From Adenophora triphylla var. japonica (Eukaryota; Streptophyta; Magnoliopsida; Asterales; Campanulaceae): a DNA stretch of 64,000 nucleotides. The stretch lies in the NCBI GenBank assembly GCA_022495995.1, contig JAFEMH010003629.1, positions 1 through 64,000 of the forward strand, given 5' to 3'. The position numbers were made by a program, and so were the translations under genes. Below the pieces are notes generated by a model that saw nothing but the letters and a program-made list of their open reading frames with translations, did no database searches and was not told the DNA's origin. The first letter of the stretch is position 1. Each line of letters opens with the position of its first letter. Positions 1-11,689 of this stretch are shown here, piece by piece.

Positions 1-1730
1 CAAATCTAAGAGCACGCTTTGGAGTTGGATCGCGCTAGAGGAATCCCATCTAGCTTCCGAAAGATCAACCTTCCATCTACAACGAACCTACTAAGGTGAG
101 TTGTTATGATTCCTCTTCTTCTATCGTGTTGCACTTGAGTTCTTTGATTATTGTTCTTGGCTTGATGATGATTTCCTTGCTTGGAAACCTAAATGGGAGT
201 TGATTGATTAGAAAATGAACATTGTTGAAGTTCAGGGTTCAAGGAAGATCATTAGAGAAGGGTTTGAAATGGGTGAATGGGTAGAGATAAATGATCTAGG
301 AGTTACTTGGTTTGTGAGTTTATATGTTTTGAATGGGACTTGGCTAAGATAAGAAGAGGGAGTGTTCTTGGGTATTCTTGTATGTAAGCTTCGTAGTAGG
401 AAAGGAGGCCCAGGGATTTAAAAGGGGTTAAATGCGAAAAAATGAAATGGGGTGGAGGAAGGCTTGAGGCGGTACGCCCATGTAGGGAGCAGGCGGCACG
501 CCCGTCATGGCGAGAGGTCCAAATTGTTTTGAAATACATTGCAGGCGGTCGCCCAGTAGGTTAGGGCGGTCGCCCGAATGGCGAAACTCTCGAATTCCTA
601 GGAAGTCCACTTGGGCGGTCGCCCAGTGGTTAGAAGCGGATCGCCCGAGCCCTGAACCAACCTTTTTCAATTTAAACAAGAATTGTTTAGCAAGTTGTTT
701 GGCCACTTATAAATGGTGACTCCCACTTAGTAATTGAACTTGAACCTTCATTAAGGTATGGGTTAATGATCCCTCATTTCCTTACTTGATGTTATAAAAA
801 TGGTTGTTGACATTGTTTAGTGTATTCATAAATTGTTGCACTTTGATATTGATTGGGCATGAGTATATATTACCATGTGGCTATTGTTTATCCCTTTTGT
901 GGATTTTATTCAAGTATCTATTATGTGCTTGATATGTGTGAGTCAGCTGACGTTGGGGGTATAACATAATACGGTCAATTATGGAAGTGTGACCTAATGT
1001 GATCGGATTATGTTATATACGTGGCCAGTCCCCTCACTGTGGCACGGGTTGGGGTTATAGCATCTGTATTGAGCCAAAAGCCTTACGAGTTGCTCTTTGT
1101 CTTATTTGGTTCCACACGTGGGTCTTATAAGACGTGAGTATTGCTTAAAGCGGCTTCGGCTGTAAGATTGGAGTATTATTATACCCAATGTTGTACGACT
1201 CTTTGTTCGAGACGGGAAAAAGGTAAACGAAGGTAATGGAATGTGTTTATAAGCTTTCCCAATGTGTTATGTGCGACTTGTTATATGTTGCATTTATTTG
1301 GCATATTGTTGCATCCATAATAGCTTCTTTGAGATTTATTCTCACCCTCTCCCTTCTTGTTTTAGATCCAGAGACGGGAGGGGCCGGCCAAGTAAGGACG
1401 GAGAGGAGTTTGGAGTAATCTTTTGGGTATTGTCGGGGTACGTAGGGTGATATATAAAATTGTATTTTGGTAATTCCTTTCTTGGAGTTTGTAATTATAA
1501 ACTTTAAACTCTACGTCGCAACCTTAATCTTTTGTAACTAAACGGTTGACCGTTTTCAAAGTTAGTTATCTCCTCCTCGATGTGGAGTTGAGTGGAGTTC
1601 TTTTGAAATGTTATGTTATTAATGTTTATGTTTGAAAGTCAAAGCAAAGTTTTAAAAGTTTTGTGTATTTGGGTTAGTTTGAGGACGCTCCAACTCGGGA
1701 CACGTGTAGGTTCGGGTCGGGGTCCTACAC
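1..1730 (+). mobile_element. 5' LTR (partial) of outer Ty3/gypsy chromovirus
   Basis: The whole stretch aligns by eye with 23,503-25,222: the same leader at 1-130, the same GGGCGGTCGCCC-type palindromes at about 460-650, and the same run up to the ACACGTGTAGGTTCGGGTC end. The window therefore opens about 473 bp inside a roughly 2.19-kb LTR. Relative to the 3' copy it differs by many short indels and C/G-context changes. The end is placed at the junction with the degenerate primer-binding site. Confidence 0.85.
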
Positions 1731-1731
1731 G

Positions 1732-1747
1732 GTTAGTATCGAGCTTC
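1732..1747 (+). other. degenerate primer-binding site of outer element
   Basis: The sequence ggttagtatcgagcttcgg follows the 5' LTR. The intact counterpart after the 3' LTR (25,225) reads TGGTATCAGAGCTCGG, the usual plant LTR-element site complementary to the 3' end of initiator tRNA-Met. This copy has lost the exact match. Confidence 0.6.
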
Positions 1748-1821
1748 GGTTAGAATTTTCGGGTAGAGTCTAGGCGAGTGAGAGTGTGTGATAAGCGGCG
1801 TCGAGTGTTTAATGCGGGAGT

Positions 1822-2770
1822 TTGTTGTTATGGCGGGAAATGATGGTGATCGGAATTTGGGTTTGGGTGGTGTTGGTAATCCGAATGCGAGATGATGGAT
1901 ATGTTAGAGGTTTCTTGACATATAGCAGCTCGGAATCGGAACCGGAATCGAGAATCGAGCGACGAGGGCAACATGGTTTGGAGAAGTTCGTGAAGATGTC
2001 TCCTCCTAGCTTCAACGGAGATCGGATCCGGTGAAAGGGCGAAGAGTGGCTTGAGGCTATGAATAAGATTTTGCGGCTATGGAGAGTTCGGATGCGGAGA
2101 AAGGTGAGATGTGCCGTTTTCAAGTTGGAAGGACCGGCGAAGCTGGTGGCGAGTAGTGAGATGGTTGGGACCGGAATTTGACACCACGAACATGGGAGAA
2201 CTTCACACGCAAGTTCGGGATCACTTTGTACCGATGGTTACTAGAGACAAGAAGGAAGGCGAGTTTACGCTGGAGCAAGGGACCATGGCGATAGCGCAGT
2301 ATTCGACAAAGTTCCACGAAATTGGCGATATTGTCCTCATTTGGTGCTTGGGATGAAAGCGAGCGCGAAGTCTACGGTTTGTGAAAGGTTTAAGGGTTGA
2401 GATTCAGCGATTGTGTACGCATAACCGCTGACTTCCAAGCGGCGGTGAATATAGGCGTATCGGATTGAGAATGACATAGAGGAGCATCGTGGTAAGAATA
2501 GAAGGCGGAAACGGGAATAGATTCCAAGGTCAAGGTTCGGGCCGAATAGAGAGTTCAGCCGAGGACGTTCACCCGGGAGCGAATCGAGGAGGAAATGTGG
2601 CGACTCCGGCAAATCGTGCGACTCCCAGTCGGTTTGGGGCAACATGTGGAGTTTGCGAGAGGCTAGGAGCATTCGGAGAAGACAAGTGTTGGAGCAAACA
2701 AGGGAAAGTGTTTGGAGTGTGGGTCGGCGAGGCCATTTTAGGAGGAATTGCCCCAGGATTACGAGAATAA
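1822..2770 (+). pseudogene. gag: outer element gag, frameshifted
   Basis: Gag is the nucleocapsid/capsid polyprotein that packages retroelement RNA in cytoplasmic particles. The reading frame is recognisable in pieces. A segment around 1,990-2,030 contains KMSPPSFNGD, followed one frame away by EEWLEAMNKI, both typical of plant Ty3/gypsy gag. Around 2,110-2,170 comes VFKLEGPAK in another frame. A CX2CX4HX4C zinc knuckle lies at 2,709-2,751 (ending GHFRRNCP), but reading it needs a one-base shift. At least four frame changes and several stops break the gene. The frame then runs toward the protease at 2,900. Either this copy is dead or the consensus carries indel errors. The lineage assignment comes from the downstream chromodomain, not from gag. 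Confidence 0.75.
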
Positions 2771-2884
2771 GCAAGCTTCGGGTGCGGATTTGGGGGACAA
2801 GGTAGTGGTGTGAAGAGAGATGTTGATGGGAAACCTAAGGATAGAGTCCAAGGTCGTGTGTTTGCTTTGGAGTCGAGGAGAGTG

Positions 2885-3031
2885 TCGATCCTAATGCCAT
2901 CATTAGAGAGTATAGTTCTGTCTCGGGAGTTAAGGCCCGCATTCTTATAGATCCGGGTCTTCCCATTCATTTGTGGCATCGCATTTTGCATTCTCATTGC
3001 ATACCTTGCACGAATCTATGCCTTATGTGTT
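2885..3031 (+). pseudogene. outer element protease, first half
   Basis: The retroviral-type aspartic protease matures the gag-pol polyprotein. The frame SGVKARILIDPG at about 2,925-2,960 sits where chromoviruses have the catalytic ILIDSGS motif; here Pro replaces Ser after Asp, and a frameshift follows at once. The gene is cut at 3,031 by the nested element. The second half resumes at 19,794. The duplicated gtgtt (3,027-3,031 and 19,789-19,793) shows that this is an insertion and not a deletion. Confidence 0.75.
3027..3031. other. target-site duplication (gtgtt), left copy
   Basis: The 5-bp gtgtt directly precedes the TGAAATTACAGG terminus of the nested LTR. It recurs at 19,789-19,793 directly after the other LTR. 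Five-base duplications are normal for Ty3/gypsy integrases. Confidence 0.85.
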
Positions 3032-4492
3032 TGAAATTACAGGATCCGGCTAGCCCGGCATCTCGCATTAAATCATTCGGGAAATCGCCGGATCAGAGCG
3101 GCACAATCCAGCGCCGGCATACGCTTATTCCGTTTTAGCGTTGCGTGTTGGAGGTGTCTCGCCGTTTTGCTTTCGCATTTTGTAGAGTCGCCACGCAGTT
3201 TTTATTAAGCCCGAAACATTGAAAAAGGGCATCGGTTTAAAGATAAATTTTAAAGCTATTTTTGTGTGATGAGATTTTGAGTTCGGAGGAGTCGAGATGA
3301 CTCCTCGGGAAGAGAATATTAGAATATTAGAAGCTCACAGTCGCCTCGTAAAAACGAGTCTTTCGGATACCCCCTAATATCACTTTAAAAAGTGTGTGTG
3401 TGTGTGCGCTTTTAAAAATGCATCTTTGTATCGGATGTCTACATTGTATTGAAATGTATTGAAATAGAATAGGAAGGAAGCCTTACCAATGTTGGTTTCG
3501 TGTCTGTCTTCCGCGGGGGAATAGTGTTTGAGGTCGGAGTAGCGTTCGAGATTGCCCGAGATGCCGGTTGTCGCATGAGCGGGGATTTCGGCGTGAAGTT
3601 AAGCTTTGTAAAGTTCTGCGTTTAAGCGAAAGGATTCGCGTGCGTAGGGGATCGTCGGGATCGATCAGGCGAGAGGTTCGGCGTGCGTTGGAATCGTTGG
3701 TTGGATTCGGGCGAGAGGTTGAGATTTGGGATCGCAGTTTGGCTTCAGAAAAAAGCACAGGACAAAAGTGGGAAAGACCGAGAGGCCTCGGAGTACCACG
3801 AGGGCCTCGGAGTACCTCGAGTGCCTCGGGGCGGCGCGGGAGCGTCTCGGGGAGCGCTCGGAGAGGCTTCGGAGCACCTCGAGGGGCTCGGAAGGCCTCG
3901 GAAGGATCAGAAGGGCAGGGAATGCCTCGAAAGGTCTTAGAAGGGGAGCCGAAGGCTTAGGGAGGAAGAGAGAAGTGGGAGGTGTGTGAAAATGAGGAGG
4001 GAAGCCCTCTATTTATAGTAAAAATTTCGGAGCAAAGAGTCAGTAGTGCGGACTATTCTTGGTTATCGAGAATTTTGGATTTCCTCGGTGAGGAATGCAC
4101 AATGATGGAGAATATTACAGAATGATGATGTCCCCAATGCAATGGAGTCGTACGGACCATCTTGCATGCGAAGAGATCAACGTGTACGGACCAACTTCTG
4201 CGAAGTCATCATTTCTTAGGGATTTGAGGAATATTGTGGACTTTAAGGGGATTTAGTAATCATTGAAACAAAGAGGTCCGTACGGACCTTAATTGCTTTT
4301 ACGATTTCTGAAAATTCCCAAAGGTCCTTTGTCCCTTTTATCCCGAGAAAGGCTCCTCCACTTGGTTTGTTTGGGGGTTTGAGAGGGTTTTGAGAGGGTT
4401 TTGAGTGAGAGAGGTCCACGAGGCTGCGTGGATGAGTCTACGGTGTTTCCCGTGTGTTTGAAAGGGAGTGATCCAGATTGGGAGTACTTACG
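3032..4492 (-). repeat. nested element LTR (its 3' LTR)
   Basis: It matches 18,335-19,788 almost throughout: an AGGATCCGG start, GCCGTTTTGCTTTCGCATTTTG, a tract of repeated CCTCGGAG units at 3,775-3,910, quasi-palindromes related to GGTCCGTACGGACC, and a common end near GGAGTACTTACG. Read on the - strand it ends in ...TAATTTCA, a proper CA terminus. The opposite end reads CGTAAG where TGTAAG would be expected. Confidence 0.85.
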
Positions 4493-4589
4493 AAGCCCTC
4501 GACGAGCGTCGCTTATGAAAGAAGTGGGGTCGCCGATAAGATAAGGGTCCTAATGGATCGCGGCCAGGGAGAGGAAGTGATCGATCGTG
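4493..4589. other. junction of LTR and array A
   Basis: No clear polypurine tract is visible on the - strand next to the 3' LTR; only GAGGGCTT is purine-rich. It has either decayed or been misread. Confidence 0.4.
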
Positions 4590-5825
4590 TGGTCAAAGTG
4601 AGGAGCGTGGTGGTGTCACTTTTGGGTGGCTATTTAGGTCGATAATTTGGACCACTGTGATAGGATTCCTACGTATCCACAGCGGGAATCGAAGCACAGT
4701 CGTAGTTCGGGTGTGGGGTGAGTGTTACGTGAATGCGGGCGTGGTGGTGCCACAGGGTGTTGTGTGGCCGCCGAGGTCGGTGGTGAGGAACGTGGTGGTG
4801 TCTGAGTGACCGCATCGTCGGTGATAGGGCGTGGTGGCGTCTGGGTGACCGTATAGGTCGGTGATAAGGAAGCGTGGTGGCGTCGGGTGGCCGCATCGTC
4901 GGTAATAGAAACGTGACGTAGCGTCTGAGTAGCCGCATCGGTTAATAGGGGCGTAGTGGCGTCACAGGTAGCCGCATCGTCGGTAATAAGGGGAACGTGG
5001 TGGCGTCACAGGTGGCCATACTTGATAGTCATTGATAGAACGTGGTGGCGTCTGGTAGCCGTATAGGTTAGTGGTAGTAGGAACGTGGTGGCGTAGTTAG
5101 TGACCTGGTAGCCAGCATATAATATCAGTAATAAGAACGTGGTAAGCGTCTGGGTAGCCAATATAGGTTGGTAAGTAGGGCGTGGTGGCGTCTGGTAGCC
5201 GCATAGGTTAGTAATAAGGAGCGTGGTAGCGTCTGGTGGCCCGCTAAATGGGTCGGTAATAGAGAACGTAGTGGCGTCACGGGTGGCCGTATCGCGTGGG
5301 GTAATAGAACGTGGTAGGCGTCACAGGTGGCCGTATAGAGTCGGTGATAGAGAACGTGGTGGCGTCTGGTGGCCAGCCGTATAGGTCGGTGATAGAGCGT
5401 GGTGGCGTCTGGGTGGCCGTATAGGTCGGTGGTAGGAGCGTGGTGGCGTCACGAGGTGGCCGTATAGGTCGGTAGTAGGAGCGTGGTGGCGTCTGGTGGC
5501 CGTATAGGTCGGTGATAAGGGCGTGGTGGCGTCTGCAGGTAGCCCGTATCGTCGGTGATAGGAGCGTGGTGGCGTCTGGTGCCCGTATAGGTCGGTGATA
5601 AGACGTGGTGGCGTCACAGGTGACCGTATAGGTCGGTGATAAGGGCGTGGTGGCGTCACGTGGCCGTGCATGGTCGGTGATAAGTGGCGAGCATGGTGGC
5701 GTCTGTGATTGCCGTTTATCGGTAATAGGGCGTGGTTAGTAGCCTTGAGTCTGGTGATAAGGGCGTGGTGGCGTCACGGTGGCCGTATAGGTCGGTGATA
5801 GGAGCGTGGTGGCGTCACCAGGATG
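4590..5825. repeat. tandem array A, about 41-bp unit
   Basis: About 28-30 head-to-tail copies of a unit like GCGTGGTGGCGTCT-GGTGGCCGTATAGGTCGGTGATAAG. Measured start-to-start distances are 41-43 bp around 5,400-5,490. Copies diverge mostly by small indels and are cleanest at 5,340-5,680. It lies between integrase and the 3' LTR of the nested element, the position where Tat elements often hold variable tandem repeats. Long open frames here are only repeat translations. Confidence 0.9.
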
Positions 5826-6059
5826 GAAGTTTTACGATTTTCCTAATCGGGTGGTTTGGAGCCTTAGGGCGGGAATGGTGTGAGGACTTGAATCGTGCGA
5901 TTGCGGTTGGTACCCTGGCCCCAGAGAGACTTTGAATTGGCTGGCGGCTGTGGAGGACTTTGGAATCATCATGGCCGCGAGTGTGGAGGCGTAGGCTGCC
6001 TTGTGATCCAAGCGTAGATACCATTGCGTTTTTGCATGTTGATGTAGAAGGTCGGACTT

Positions 6060-6950
6060 ACGATGGCCGGTGCTTAGTGCCGTTGAAGTGAGGCAGGATG
6101 ATGGCCGATGATTGCTTCACCATTTGGCGTTTTAGGAGCGCTTCGTGCCTTGGGACTTGTACTCGGAGAGTGTTGGCTCGCGCGTGCTTGTTTTGCGGTG
6201 GAGTGGGCGAGGATGAGTCGGTCTTTGAGGATATACGATCTTGCATGACTTCACGGCTGACTTGTTGGGAGGAGCTCGGGCTTACTTTGATGGCAGTGCT
6301 TGCGTTGCCGTTGAAGTGGGCGAGATTCGGTTTTACGCTTGGTGGCGGCTTGAATTGAATTGTGGGGATACGTGACCTTGGCAAGGGGCCTTTCTGTTGG
6401 GAAGATGACTTGGACCTCGCTGAGAGCCGAATTGAGATTGTCGTTGGCGTTTGGGAGCGTCTTGTGCCTTGATATTTGTGCTTTGAGAGGTGTTGGCTCC
6501 TTCTTGGAGTACCGTCGGGCGTCTTGGAGCGTCTCGTGCCTTAGGATTACGTCTTTGGGGAGGTGTTGGCTCCCTTCTTGGATGCCGTTGGCGGGCGGTG
6601 GTTGAATTGCCGTTGGAGTGGCGAGGGACCAGGTCTTACAGCGATGGCGGGGATTGATTTGCCGTTGAAGTGGCGGGTCGGTCTTACGCTTGGACGGCCG
6701 TGAATGGTTGATTTGCCGTTTAGTAGAGGCGAAATCCGGAGCTTACGATGTGGCGGGGATTGATTTGCCGTTGAAGTGGGCGGAGTCGGTCTTCACGACT
6801 TGGCCAAAATGAGGGATTGAATTACGTTGAAGTGGGCGAGGCCCAGTGCTACAGGCGACGGCCAGGTGGTTTAATTGATTGTTACATTGGAGTGGCGAGG
6901 ACCGGTGCTACGTTGATGGCCGGTTGGTTGAATTGAAGGGTTAGGGACCA
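6060..6950. repeat. tandem array B, about 52-55-bp unit
   Basis: Repeated units carry TTGCCGTTGAAGTGGGCGAG and GGTCTTACGCTTGG. The core GCCGTTG recurs at about 6,609, 6,661, 6,715 and 6,767, giving spacings of 52-55 bp. The left part (6,060-6,560) is more degenerate and has longer spacers. It is unrelated in sequence to array A and lies between array A and the antisense gene. Confidence 0.8.
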
Positions 6951-7739
6951 TTCACTTGGATTTTTGCTTGAATTTGCTTGCCATGGTGAAGGATCTCGAA
7001 GGAGTAAATCGTCAGCGCTTGATCGAGAGGTGGTCGAGCAGCGGATGGAGCTCGAAGGTGGATTTCGTTCGTTCCATCTTCGAAGAACCGGATGTCTTGT
7101 ATCCAGAATCCGGAGGTGCATAATCGTCATTCGCTCATGAACGTCGGGAGGTAAGAAATGCTGTTCCATTTTGATTCCTGCTTTCGAATTTTTGAATGCT
7201 AGAACTAGGTTTTAGTTTTCGCATTTTTTTTTTTTGAATTTTTGTTATTTTTATGCCTTTTTTGTAGAAATTCTTGATGAATTGTTGAAAATGGACATGT
7301 AAAAATTGTGGGTATGTGTATTTTGTGCAAAAATGTGTAGATTAGCTTTTATTTGTGAAAATAAAGTGCCTCTCTAATGAAATACATGCTTTAGTGTTTT
7401 GTACCGTATCTTTATTTATGTATGTACATTATGAGAAAAGTTTGTCGTGTAGTGACAATTTTGTGAAAAAAAATGTGACATGTCTTGCGTGTTTTGTGAC
7501 GGGTTATATGTGAAAGTGTGTGCGGGTGTAGGGGCAGATTTTTGAAGAATGTGTTATGCATATGTGTCGTGCGTGTGTGCCATGTTTTGGGTAGCCGGAC
7601 TTTGTGGGAAAATATGTGCAATATGTGTCGTGTTTTGTAATGGCAGATTTATATGTGAAAAATATGTGCAATATGTGTGTTTTGTGACGGAGTTATATGT
7701 GCCTTTGCTTTATATTAGAAATGCGTGATTGACGTACCT
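6951..7739. other. non-coding spacer in nested element
   Basis: The first 200 bp may be a gene-like piece. The rest (7,200-7,730) is T/G-rich with loosely repeated ATATGTGTCGTGTTTTGTGA units at 7,480-7,700. No convincing coding frame was seen. It may act as the upstream region of the plus-strand PMD gene. Confidence 0.4.
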
Positions 7740-9168
7740 TTCTTTGTGTTTACTGCGGGATGCGGGAGCTTATGGCCGGGAAGGCGAAGGATGAAGGCTT
7801 CGGGGTCAGCTCGAGGCATTGTTGGCTATGGCGACGGATGCACGATATTTACGTGGGCGGTAGGCCGAGTCCTGAGAGTGGTTTACGCTTACGCACAGGT
7901 GTGTTCGTCGAGAACTGGCAGGCGGAGTTTGATACGAGGAAAAACAGAGCGTCTTCCTTGGCCTTTACAGTGCGGTGGGATACCACCGCGCCTTCCCGTC
8001 GAGTGGGGAGAGGTGACGGTGGCCAAGCCAGGCTTTCTTTGCGGAGTCACAGGGCTTTCCTTGAAGGAGGGCCGGTACGGTGGAGAGATATGATCTCCGA
8101 TGTGGTGCTGGAAATTTGTTGGGCTTTGAGCCTCGTCCTCGCGAGGGCACAGGCATCTTTGTATAGTGACGTGGAGCGAAAGATTACGGCCGGTATTGGG
8201 GCTACATCAGGGTACCGGCAGAGTGATGGCGGGCGGTTAGCGCGCTCCTTTTTGTGGTATCTTGGCTGTCAGAGACTTTGTTCTCGAACCACGCGGCCGC
8301 AGCTCCGCCGCTTTGTTGGAGAGCTTGGCGTCTGGATAGGGTCTGCGACATTGCTTGGGGCGAGCGAGGCTTGGGCGAGCTCTACTTACTCCTTGGACCG
8401 GTTTAAGCGAGAATTGCTTGATTCGTTGCTTTCTTTGACTTTGCTTTGGAGGTATGAGTTTATTCTTTGTTTTTTTGATTTAGCAACTTGTCTTTTCTCA
8501 GTTGTCTTTTCTGTTGAGCTTTCTGTTTTGTCGCGAGGTGTGGTTTTATGAGGTTTTCCGGTGCTTCCCGTGGGATAGAGATCCCAGGGCATTCTTTGCG
8601 TACCTGCTATCTTTAAAATGGGCTCGTACGGCGAGGAAGAGGAGGACCCAGCGGGGGAAGCTCACCGTCGCTACGGGGATGTGCGGGAAGCTGTACGGAG
8701 AGAGATAGGCGTAAGTGAGGGGTTTGTCTTGTTCCAGTGAAGGCTCGGTATGAGGAGATAGAGTTTGAGGGGCTCCAGGAGTGGCAAGCGCGACGGAAGA
8801 TCTTTGCGGGGGCTTGACTTGTGACGTCATGTACACAGGGAGACGGGTATTACAGCGGCATGGCCCCGGTGTGCTTCCGTGGCTCAGGGACCCTCCGCTT
8901 TGGGATGCTTGACTCACGGGATATGGATGTGCTTGATTTCGAGAGGTACCTTGGCGGTGTCGGCGCCGAGGAGTTCATCTTGTATGGAGAGGAGTACGGG
9001 GCCTTCGTGAGGAGGAAGGCGAGGACGCCGCGAGTGCGGCGCGGGAGAGAGGCTGGCCGCGAGCTCCCAGAGGATTCCCGTGCGGGACCGGATTTCACAT
9101 ATGTCCGCGGGGACGGAGTCGAGGCGGAGGGTGTACATGCCGTTCACAGCGAGCTCACTGCTGCATAA
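7740..9168 (+). pseudogene. antisense gene with plant mobile domain (PMD), frameshifted
   Basis: This gene runs opposite to gag-pol of its host element. Fragments in neighbouring frames line up in the order of a plant mobile domain. VRWDTTA lies at about 7,970. Next frame, about 7,995-8,080, come LPVEWGEVTV and FLCGVTGLSL, resembling the THTFHLPxGEMTVTL...GLPVxG core. At 8,329-8,403 is AWGERGLGELYLLL, resembling the AWGxAxLAxLYRxL stretch. WFYEVF and PRAFFAYLLSLKW follow near 8,535-8,620. At 8,780-9,168 an open frame holds EFERYLGG-type and FVRRKARTPRVRRGREAG segments, up to a stop. A splice-like intron may lie at about 8,450-8,530. PMD proteins occur in nuclear silencing factors (MAIN/MAIL1) and in plant transposons; the role in retroelements is unknown. 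Frame breaks make this copy non-functional as read. Confidence 0.6.
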
Positions 9169-9289
9169 GTGGATCTGACGAGATCGGTGAGTGTGCTTAC
9201 TCTTTTCCATCTTGGCATCTTTTACGTATTTTTCTCTTTTTGTTGTCGAGTGTAAGCGTATTCTTTGACGTTTCCTTGGGCTTGTTGGT

Positions 9290-9762
9290 GCGGAGTCGAG
9301 AGCCTATGATATGCTTGGCTTCGCCGTTATGTGGCGATGAGGTCGTTTGCGAAAGAAGATGGCTTCGAAGATATCCTGCCGTCTTCGCGTCAGCGTGCCG
9401 GCGTACGAGCCTATGCCTTCGAGGCATTACAGCAGACGTTCCTCACCGCCCGAGCCGAGCCGGAACCGCAGCGGGGAGGACCGCGAGGGCGGCATCGCAT
9501 GGATCTTGGGACATCTTCGGGAAGGCTGCGGGGCCTTCGAGGAGCGGCCCTTTTATCCGGTTCATGCCTCCGCGTGGCGCACGGGGTGAGGTTCCTCGAG
9601 CCTTCTTTCTTTGATCCTTTCGCCGGATTTGATCCTTGAGTACTTTTCGTGGGAGCCTCGGCCGTGGGTGCTGCGTGTTGGCAGCGAGGATGTGACGGGC
9701 GAGTTATTCGGCGGGATGCCAAACTTTTCTTTGGAGGACCTTGGCGAGGATGATGATGCTTG
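9290..9762 (+). pseudogene. possible continuation of the antisense gene
   Basis: After a donor-like GTGAGTG at 9,187, open stretches resume on the + strand. One holds GVRAYAFEALQQTFLTARAEPEP (9,405-9,470). Another frame ends with DLILEYFSWEPRPWVLRV and then GELFGGMPNFSLEDLGEDDDA before a stop at about 9,760. Composition and acidic C terminus look protein-like, but I recognise no domain. It could be a C-terminal exon of the PMD gene. Several frame changes are needed. Confidence 0.35.
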
Positions 9763-11290
9763 AGGATTCGATTAGTATTCATTTGCTTTCCCTCTTTTCA
9801 TATCCCTTTTTTTGTTTAGCAACGAGACATTTATTGGTACTGTAATAAAACACGTGTATTTGCGTGGCAAAGCAGACATTTTATTTTAAGATTTAATGTC
9901 ATTTTTGTGATTCACAGGATTTGTCCTAGAAATTGTTGCTATTATTATTTTTTTTTTATTTTTGTACATGCCCACGTGGTGAGAGTGTGTTTGTGGGTAG
10001 TGTATGTTTCTTGGGAATAGCTTTGGCCGTGTTTGGGCGGTTTGGAGCAAGGTTACTTGAGGACGGTGGCTGTTATGCATTTCTTTGAGGAAATGGGTTT
10101 TGGTGTGGCGGCTTGCGGGCTTTCTTGTACTTCGGAAGAAGTGCGAGGGCATGATCTTTGATTCGGGTCATATCGGACATTTCGAATTGCTGGAGCGGTT
10201 CATGGTTGATAGCCCAGTGACGTCTCTTGGGATGTATTTGCCTTGTGCGTGATGGCGGCCTTTTTCCGTCAGTTCCACTTGGCATTTGTGATGGCGCTTT
10301 GCTAGATGTGGCCGTAGGCCTTTGCAGTAGGGAGAAGATATTGTCCCGTTGAGCCGGGGAGAGACTCTTGAGTATGCGGGCAGATATGAGGATCGTTTTA
10401 TCGAGAGGGAAGCCCGCTTTGCTCACCTTGGTGGGCTAGAGAGAGACTTCACGAGGCCATGCAGGCCGCGAAGAGAGTTTAGGCCGTGTGGCATTTGCTC
10501 AGCGTGTTGGATATGGATCGGTCTTGGAGGAGAGATGGATGGCATCTCGCCTTTACGGTCTGGTTCGAGTGGGTTGCGGGGTTCATGGGAGGGGAGGATT
10601 GAGACCGGAGAGGATCTTGGTCGGGAAGGGTCTACGTTGTCGAGTTCCGGGTTTGTCTTGGTCCTCCTTACATGTTAGTCGCTTGTTTCCGACGGTTTGG
10701 GATGAAGCAGGAGCCTTTGTTGGCTGGGATGACCTTGCTTCTTTGCGGAGGTAGTTCCTCTTTGTATAACGGCTCCAGTGCCTTCTTGTATTGTACGAGG
10801 GTATGGAAGTATTCCGCTTTCCCTCACTGTGGTACTCCTTAGACGTAGGGAGCGTTGTATTGACGACTCGGTGCTCGGCTTTGGTATGGCGGCGTGTTAG
10901 AGCGAGTCCCAGTGGTCTTGGAGACGGGCGTGCGACAGTGCAGGACCCGATTGCGTGCAGCGGCTATTGCCTTAGGAGTTAGAAGCACAGTCGACCACTT
11001 TGGATGTGACGGGAGACACTTTGTTTGACTACGAGACTAGAGTTGGGCGCGAGGGAGAGGTCCTGCTTTTACAGGGCTTCGCGAGGAGGAGATCGAGCCA
11101 GAAGCACGGGCGGAATGAAGCCACGAGAGCTCTTTTGGATTGTTTGACTGCACGGGGAGGACCCCGATCTCGGGCCGAGAGACGCAGAGTTGGTTCACGT
11201 GGAGCGAAAGAAGACTCGCCGGGGACGAGGGAAGAAAGGGAAGAATGGCGAGGGACAAGCGCAGATGGCGCGGAATGACCTCCTAAGTAT
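9763..11290. other. unassigned part of nested element
   Basis: 9,790-10,060 is AT-rich and non-coding. 10,070-11,280 has GC content and broken open frames on both strands. On + there is WHLLSVLDMDRSW... and LVACFRRFGMKQEPLLAG at about 10,490-10,740; on - there is an open frame of 117 codons at 10,426-10,073. The FRRFGMKQEP piece loosely recalls a PMD C terminus, but I cannot assign it. Confidence 0.35.
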
Positions 11291-11689
11291 CCATTCATTG
11301 CATTGCAAACACATTATTAGTTAAATGTATTAAAAGTCGTCTTTTAGCATGTTGTGAACTTGAGAGTCGGCAGGTGCTTGAACTCATCAAGAAATGTTGT
11401 AACCGTTAGTGATTTGTGATTTACTTTTAAAGCTTTGTCGAGACGCAAGATCTCTTGTTTGTCTTTGCTTACATTGTGCACTTTGTCGGCGTCCATCTTT
11501 GGACTTTTACATTGCATTCGCGGGCCCGAAGCGATGCAGGCCACGACGGCAATCCCCTTTCTTGAGGCCTTGTGCTTGGGCGAGAGGTTGAAGGCTTCCA
11601 CAGACAAGTCGTTTTGACGGTCTTTTCATAGATTCCTTGCCTCTTGTTGGCGTCGGGCTCTTGACCTCGGTTTCGCAGCAGGCGAGCTT

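Noticed and set aside
4669..5671. Leftward open frames with repeated HH, RPIRSP and YHRP words
   Set aside because: They are translations of tandem array A; the repetition follows the DNA repeat and no initiation or domain signal supports a gene.
4590..6950. CRISPR-like array
   Set aside because: The genome is a plant's; units are head-to-tail repeats without unique spacers.
7760..8551. A single 263-codon + strand ORF taken as an intact gene
   Set aside because: Only parts of it carry PMD-like residues; the rest of the domain is in the other + frames. It is treated as a piece of a frameshifted gene.
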